From Spirochaetaceae bacterium (GTDB lineage Bacteria; Spirochaetota; Spirochaetia; Treponematales; Breznakiellaceae), in contig JAIRSQ010000151.1 of the NCBI GenBank assembly GCA_031255395.1, forward strand, positions 1-9,164: a stretch of DNA of 9,164 bases, written 5' to 3'. The position numbers were made by a program, and so were the translations under genes. The first letter of the stretch is position 1. Every line of letters starts with the position of its first letter. Shown here piece by piece: positions 5,917 to 9,164 of the stretch. The notes beneath the pieces were generated by a model, which saw only the letters and a list, made by a program, of their open reading frames with translations, was not told where the DNA came from and did not search any database.

Positions 5917-6822
5917 ATGCGTTTAATAACACGAGCTGACTTTGACGGGCTGGCTTGCGGCGCGCTGCTCGAACACTTGGGGCTGATAAACGAGTGGCTG
6001 TTCGTGCATCCGAAAGACATTCAGGACGGCTTGGTTGACGCCACGAAAAATGACATCGCGGCCAATGTGCCATACATAAAGGGTTGCGCGTTATGGTTCG
6101 ACCACCATTCGAGCGAGGAGGAGCGGCTCGGACGGGATTTCAAATTTGAGGGCGCGTCGCGCGAATCTCCAAGTTGCGCCCGGCTGATTTATGAATACTA
6201 CGGAGGCGAAGCAAAACTAGGGAAATTTAGCGAGATGGTCAAGTATGCGGACAAGGTTGATTCGGGAAATCTTACAGTTGACGAGATCAAGCGTCCTGAA
6301 GGCTGGATACTGCTTGGTTTTATCGTCGATCCGCGCACGGGCTTGGGGCGTTTTAGGAATTTTACTATCAGTAATTTTGACCTGATGAAAAAGCTCGCAA
6401 AGGCCGCGCTAGGCAAACCTGTCGAAGAAATACTGAATATGCCGGATGTCAAACAGCGGGTAGAAGTTTACTTTGAGCAGAACGGCATGTTTATCAAAAT
6501 GGTCAAAGAACATTCAAAGGTATCGGGCAACGCAGTCGTTACCGACCTGCGGGGCGTAAAGACCATACACGCCGGAAACAGATTTCTTGTCTACACTCTG
6601 TTCTCCGAGCAAAATATTTCAGTCTGGGTGATGGACGGCAAAATGAACGTGAACAGTGTTATCACGGCGGGCTACAGCGTCATAAACAGGACGGCAACGG
6701 CTGATATAGGCAGCCTGATGTTGAAGTACGGCGGCGGCGGCCATCGCAAGGCCGGAACTTGCCAGACGGCCTACGCTGAAACGGACCGCGTTCTGGGCGA
6801 AATATTATCGGAAATATGTTAG
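5917..6822 (+). CDS. DHH/DHHA1-family phosphoesterase
   Basis: The product is 301 aa. The ATG at 5917 follows GGAGGG (5907-5912) at 4 bases and is preferred over upstream non-ATG codons in the same frame. The N-terminal DHH domain shows motif I as ADFDG (Asp8, Asp10), the name-giving DHH as WFDHHSSE (Asp62-His63-His64), and YADKVDSG (about 110-117), all metal-binding elements. The C-terminal DHHA1 domain carries GGGGHRKAG (272-280), the substrate-binding glycine loop. The family hydrolyses phosphoester bonds: RecJ-type exonuclease, NrnA-type oligoribonuclease/pAp phosphatase, c-di-AMP hydrolase or exopolyphosphatase. The short two-domain form lacks membrane or regulatory domains and resembles the NrnA-like group. 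Motif I begins TRADFDG, without the H of the common HxDxDG, as in some relatives annotated as exopolyphosphatase. The exact substrate is undecided. It is probably co-transcribed with the barrel gene 33 bases downstream. Confidence 0.85.
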   Translation: MRLITRADFDGLACGALLEHLGLINEWLFVHPKDIQDGLVDATKNDIAANVPYIKGCALWFDHHSSEEERLGRDFKFEGASRESPSCARLIYEYYGGEAKLGKFSEMVKYADKVDSGNLTVDEIKRPEGWILLGFIVDPRTGLGRFRNFTISNFDLMKKLAKAALGKPVEEILNMPDVKQRVEVYFEQNGMFIKMVKEHSKVSGNAVVTDLRGVKTIHAGNRFLVYTLFSEQNISVWVMDGKMNVNSVITAGYSVINRTATADIGSLMLKYGGGGHRKAGTCQTAYAETDRVLGEILSEIC

Positions 6823-6855
6823 CCGCTTTCGGTCAAATACAGGAGGCAAACTTTA

Positions 6856-7587
6856 ATGAATATAGCGATGTTATTTTTAAGGGCCGCCGCGCGGAGTTTG
6901 ACAGCGTTGCGCTCCAATATCATGAAAACGGTTGTAGTAACAGCGTTGCTTGCCTTTCCCGTTTGTACGGGTGTTGCCCAAGGGCAGCCGCCGGCTCAAG
7001 AACAGCCTCAGCCGACGCTTCTTGACCGGCAACAGACGGCCAGCCCGGACGACGCGCTGTTTGTTATAGACGTGAATCCATTCATGTGGATATTTTCAGG
7101 CATTCCGGATGAAAATAACAACAGGTCTGTATTTTTTGACATAGGCATTCAGTTCAATATGCTGCCGGGCTTGTCGTTAAGGTTTAATCCCTCGGTTTCT
7201 TTCGGCTTTACCAGCGAAACGGCTTTTTCCGACGCGCACGTAAATTTTGTCGAAACGGAACTGCCGCTTACGCTTATCTGCTTCCCGTTTTCGGAAAACG
7301 AATATCTGAGGCCCGTTTTTTTCGGCATTTCCATAATAAACGCATATCATGATATTAAAGAAAACGACGGACTCATTGTGTCGATAGGGGCTATGCTTGA
7401 AATAGGTTACCAGATAAAGCTGTCGAATCATCTTGCCATAACCCCGTCTGCCGGAATATCGCGTATGTTTCCAAGACTGCTTAACGACGGGGCTAACGAA
7501 GCGCCCAACTTTAACCTTTATTCCCCATGGACAAGCGACACGCCGATAGCGCCCCGCGTACGGCTGACGCTAGGCGTCTGGGTATAG
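6856..7587 (+). CDS. Exported beta-barrel-like outer membrane protein
   Basis: The product is 243 aa. A consensus AGGAGG (6841-6846) lies 9 bases before the ATG, fixing the start despite an unusually long N-region (about 23 residues with four Arg). An internal ATG at 6922 would give a standard signal peptide (MKTVVVTALLAF...) but lacks a ribosome site. The predicted cleavage is GVA-QG near residue 41/42. A Pro/Gln-rich linker (QPPAQEQPQPTLLDRQQ) leads to amphipathic strands such as NRSVFFDIGIQFNM, LSLRFNPSVSFGF, LRPVFFGISIINA, LIVSIGAMLEIGYQIKL and APRVRLTLGVWV. The final hydrophobic strand and Gly/aromatic content suggest a small 8-strand-like barrel. I do not recognise the family. It is not obviously related to the barrel-like protein on the other strand at 3245-4279. 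Confidence 0.75.
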   Translation: MNIAMLFLRAAARSLTALRSNIMKTVVVTALLAFPVCTGVAQGQPPAQEQPQPTLLDRQQTASPDDALFVIDVNPFMWIFSGIPDENNNRSVFFDIGIQFNMLPGLSLRFNPSVSFGFTSETAFSDAHVNFVETELPLTLICFPFSENEYLRPVFFGISIINAYHDIKENDGLIVSIGAMLEIGYQIKLSNHLAITPSAGISRMFPRLLNDGANEAPNFNLYSPWTSDTPIAPRVRLTLGVWV

Positions 7588-7590
7588 ACG

Positions 7591-8676
7591 CTATTTTAGT
7601 TTTTTCCTCAGCCTGCGGCGGCTGTTGCGCTCGGATTTCTTTTCTTCTGCGGTTTTTTCGGGCAACGCGGCGGCGGTTTTCAGCGAAGCGTAATTTTGCG
7701 GGTAAAATATTACCGGCTTTGCTCCGGGAAAACGAGGAGCAAAGATCATGAATAACAGCGCTATCAGTATCATGCCGGCGGAAAAAATCTGTCCGGTGGA
7801 AAAACTTGTCAGGGGATGAGCGAGAGCGAGCGGCAGATCGTTGGGCACAAGCTCGATACGATACCCCAAATCGCTGTCCGCCTCGCGAAAATATTCGATT
7901 GCAAAGCGAATCAGCCCGTAGCCTGTCATATATACCGCCATGATGAATCCCTTGTACGGCTTCTTGTTTCGCAACAGCCAGCAGACGAACCACATGAACA
8001 CGCCTTCAAAAAAAGCCTCGGCAAGCTGGGTTGGGTATCGCGGCAGATTGACAGCCGGCGACACGCCGGAAGCACTCTGCGGGATCGACACGCCTGTTTT
8101 TGCGGCAACATCGCGTACCCATTCAAGGTCGGGCGGAAAACGCTCGGCATTGGGGAATATCATGCCAAAAGACGCTGTCGTGACTCTGCCGTACAGTTCC
8201 CCGTTTATGAAATTGCCCAGCCTGCCGAAGGTATAGCCCAGCGGTATCGAAGCGCACAACATATCGCCAATCTCGCGCGCGTCGAAGCGGTGAACGACAG
8301 ACCATAGCAAAATGCCGGTAAAACAGCCTATTACGCCGCCGTGATAGCTCATGCCCTGCAATCCGGTAAAATGTCCGTTGCGAAACGGCCAGAAAATCAG
8401 CCACGGCTGCCTGACATATATATCGCTTGTCTCGTAAACCAGCGTGGCAAACAGTCGTGCCCCTAGAAGCAGTCCAAGTATGCCCCAAAAAAACAGACCG
8501 GATAACTGCTCGTCCGTCATCGGGAAACGGCGCTCCCGTACCTGTTTGCGGAACAGCAAAAACGCGACAGAAAACGCTACAATGTACATTAGCCCGTACC
8601 AGCGAACCGGCAGTCCCGGAATCACTTCCGGTTTAAGCCACGCGGGGAATTTGACCGCTAACCGCATCAGTTCCAT
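7591..8676 (-). CDS. lgt: Phosphatidylglycerol--prolipoprotein diacylglyceryl transferase
   Basis: This inner-membrane enzyme transfers diacylglycerol from phosphatidylglycerol to the lipobox Cys of prolipoproteins. The product is 361 aa, longer than the ~290 aa of E. coli. The start is the ATG at 8676, with GGAG eight bases upstream; the frame is open further upstream, but through the repeat region. Recognisable elements are RWYGLMY (Tyr27), MSYHGG (His112), the Lgt signature GRLGNFINGELYGR (151-164; Arg152, Asn155) and YGLIRFAIE (Tyr253, Arg257, Glu261). They match E. coli Tyr26, His103, Arg143, Asn146, Tyr235, Arg239 and Glu243 in order and spacing. Extra length comes from an insertion around 180-210 and a highly basic C-terminal tail (about 320-361, ending RRRLRKKLK) that is probably cytoplasmic. 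The lipoprotein at 509-1081 is a likely client. Its stop is 3 bases from that of the convergent barrel gene. Confidence 0.95.
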   Translation of the reverse strand: MELMRLAVKFPAWLKPEVIPGLPVRWYGLMYIVAFSVAFLLFRKQVRERRFPMTDEQLSGLFFWGILGLLLGARLFATLVYETSDIYVRQPWLIFWPFRNGHFTGLQGMSYHGGVIGCFTGILLWSVVHRFDAREIGDMLCASIPLGYTFGRLGNFINGELYGRVTTASFGMIFPNAERFPPDLEWVRDVAAKTGVSIPQSASGVSPAVNLPRYPTQLAEAFFEGVFMWFVCWLLRNKKPYKGFIMAVYMTGYGLIRFAIEYFREADSDLGYRIELVPNDLPLALAHPLTSFSTGQIFSAGMILIALLFMIFAPRFPGAKPVIFYPQNYASLKTAAALPEKTAEEKKSERNSRRRLRKKLK

Positions 8677-8695
8677 ATAAATAGCTCCAGCGGCA

Positions 8696-8725
8696 ATGAT
8701 ATGTGAAAATCTCTGTTTTTGTAAC
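8696..8725 (-). promoter_or_regulatory. Possible lgt promoter
   Basis: On the minus strand GTTACA (8725-8720) and TATCAT (8701-8696) are separated by 18 bases. The -10 matches at 5 of 6 positions and the -35 at 4 of 6. Transcription would start near 8689, giving a leader of about 13 bases that just includes the GGAG at 8688-8685. Confidence 0.35.
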
Positions 8726-8761
8726 CCGCCGGCATAATCGCCAGTCCGCTCTCCCGGACGA

Positions 8762-8818
8762 CTCGCAACCGCCAATCGTCAGTTCATTGCTAACTGCCCA
8801 TTAATCATAGCCCATTAG
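8762..8818. repeat. Diverged copy of the left-hand heptamer repeat
   Basis: CGCAACCGCCAATCG (8764-8778) is identical to 191-205 of copy 1. It is followed in both places by a cagttca-type segment and degenerate 7-base units: tcattgc (8784-8790), taactgc (8791-8797), ccattaa (8798-8804) and so on. It lacks the opening tctcattcacttatcag block. Being more than 8 kb from the first copies, it points to a dispersed family. It lies upstream of lgt and downstream of the hsp20 stop. Confidence 0.65.
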
Positions 8819-8837
8819 TTTGCGATGGCAGGCAGGC

Positions 8838-8865
8838 CGCCCCGGCCGCTGTCGCGACCGGGGCG
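8838..8865 (-). terminator. GC-rich hairpin after the Hsp20 gene
   Basis: CGCCCCGG (8838-8845) and CCGGGGCG (8858-8865) form a perfect 8-bp stem with a 12-base loop, starting 6 bases after the Hsp20 stop codon on the minus strand. No U-tract follows, as with the double hairpin at 1106-1139. Termination or 3'-end protection is the likely role. Confidence 0.5.
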
Positions 8866-8871
8866 CGGGGA

Positions 8872-9164
8872 TTATTTCTTTATCGGGATGACGCGCTTTT
8901 GAGCTTCGACGCGCTTTTTAATTTCCAAGGTAAGCAGTCCGTTGTTAAACGAAGCGTTGACGCTGTCGGGGTCAGCGTTTTCCGGCAACTTAAACGAGCG
9001 GCTAAAAACGTCATAATGCCGTTCGCGGACAAGGTATTTTTTCCCGTCGTCCTTCGTTTCCGTTTCTGTTTCTTTTTTCGACAGGATGGTCAGAACGCCG
9101 CTGTCGACGGTCAGTTCGATGTCCTTGTCGTCGCAACCGGGCAGGTCCGCCTTGATATAGTAAG
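8872..9164 (-). CDS. Hsp20/alpha-crystallin family small heat-shock protein (C-terminal part)
   Basis: The gene runs off the right edge, so its start is outside the window and only about 97 residues are present. The minus-strand frame reads YYIKADLPGCDDKDIELTV, then SGVLTILSKKE, a Glu/Thr/Lys-rich stretch, YLVRERHYDVFSRSFKLPE, NASFNNGLLTLEI, and ends in KRVIPIKK. These are the hallmarks of the alpha-crystallin domain: the A.LPG start, the F.RSF.LP strand, the A.(F/Y).NGLL.L motif, and the C-terminal I-P-I anchor (IxI/V motif) that docks between dimers. Such proteins bind unfolding proteins in the cytoplasm without ATP. The stop TAA is at 8874-8872. A hairpin follows directly. Confidence 0.93.
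   Translation of the reverse strand, partial: YYIKADLPGCDDKDIELTVDSGVLTILSKKETETETKDDGKKYLVRERHYDVFSRSFKLPENADPDSVNASFNNGLLTLEIKKRVEAQKRVIPIKK

Noticed and set aside
8677..8775. 33-residue N-terminal extension of Lgt
   Set aside because: It would translate the repeat region, has no ribosome site, and does not align with the family. The ATG at 8676 has GGAG at proper spacing.

Overview
The window looks like a chromosomal segment of a spirochaete, most plausibly a Treponema-like host-associated species of intermediate GC. This is inferred from the protein content, not from a search. Supporting signs are a MurA with Asp in place of the catalytic Cys (known in spirochaetes), a lipoprotein with a relaxed lipobox, two exported beta-barrel-like proteins, an extended Lgt, and short intergenic repeats of the [t]cattac/[t]cattgc heptamer type.

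Layout. 1-60 is the C-terminal tail of what looks like an IS630-family transposase. 61-508 is non-coding and holds two imperfect ~86-95 bp direct repeats ending in heptamer arrays, then a near-consensus sigma70 promoter (TTGACG-N17-TATACT) that ends only 7 nt before the likely GTG start of a lipoprotein gene (509-1081). 1226-3222 is a two-gene operon on the + strand: an exported HEAT-repeat protein, coupled through a TGATG overlap to a 12-TM-class ArsB/NhaD-like anion permease. On the - strand, murA (5795-4515) is followed by an exported barrel-like protein (4279-3245). The 235-bp gap between them contains three consecutive near-perfect hairpins (4344-4447). On the + strand, a DHH/DHHA1 phosphoesterase (5917-6822) is followed 33 nt later by a second barrel-like protein (6856-7587). 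That gene converges on lgt (8676-7591, - strand) with only 3 nt between the stop codons. At the right edge a further diverged copy of the left-hand repeat lies upstream of lgt, and the C-terminal ~97 residues of an Hsp20/alpha-crystallin chaperone run off the window on the - strand.

Functionally this is mostly envelope biology: peptidoglycan precursor synthesis (MurA), lipoprotein lipidation (Lgt), a lipoprotein substrate of that pathway, two outer-membrane-like proteins and an ion permease. I see no defence system, CRISPR array, tRNA or rRNA. The least explained parts are the three-hairpin element at 4344-4447, the dispersed heptamer repeats at both ends, the apparently leaderless lipoprotein gene, and the coupled HEAT-protein/permease pair.
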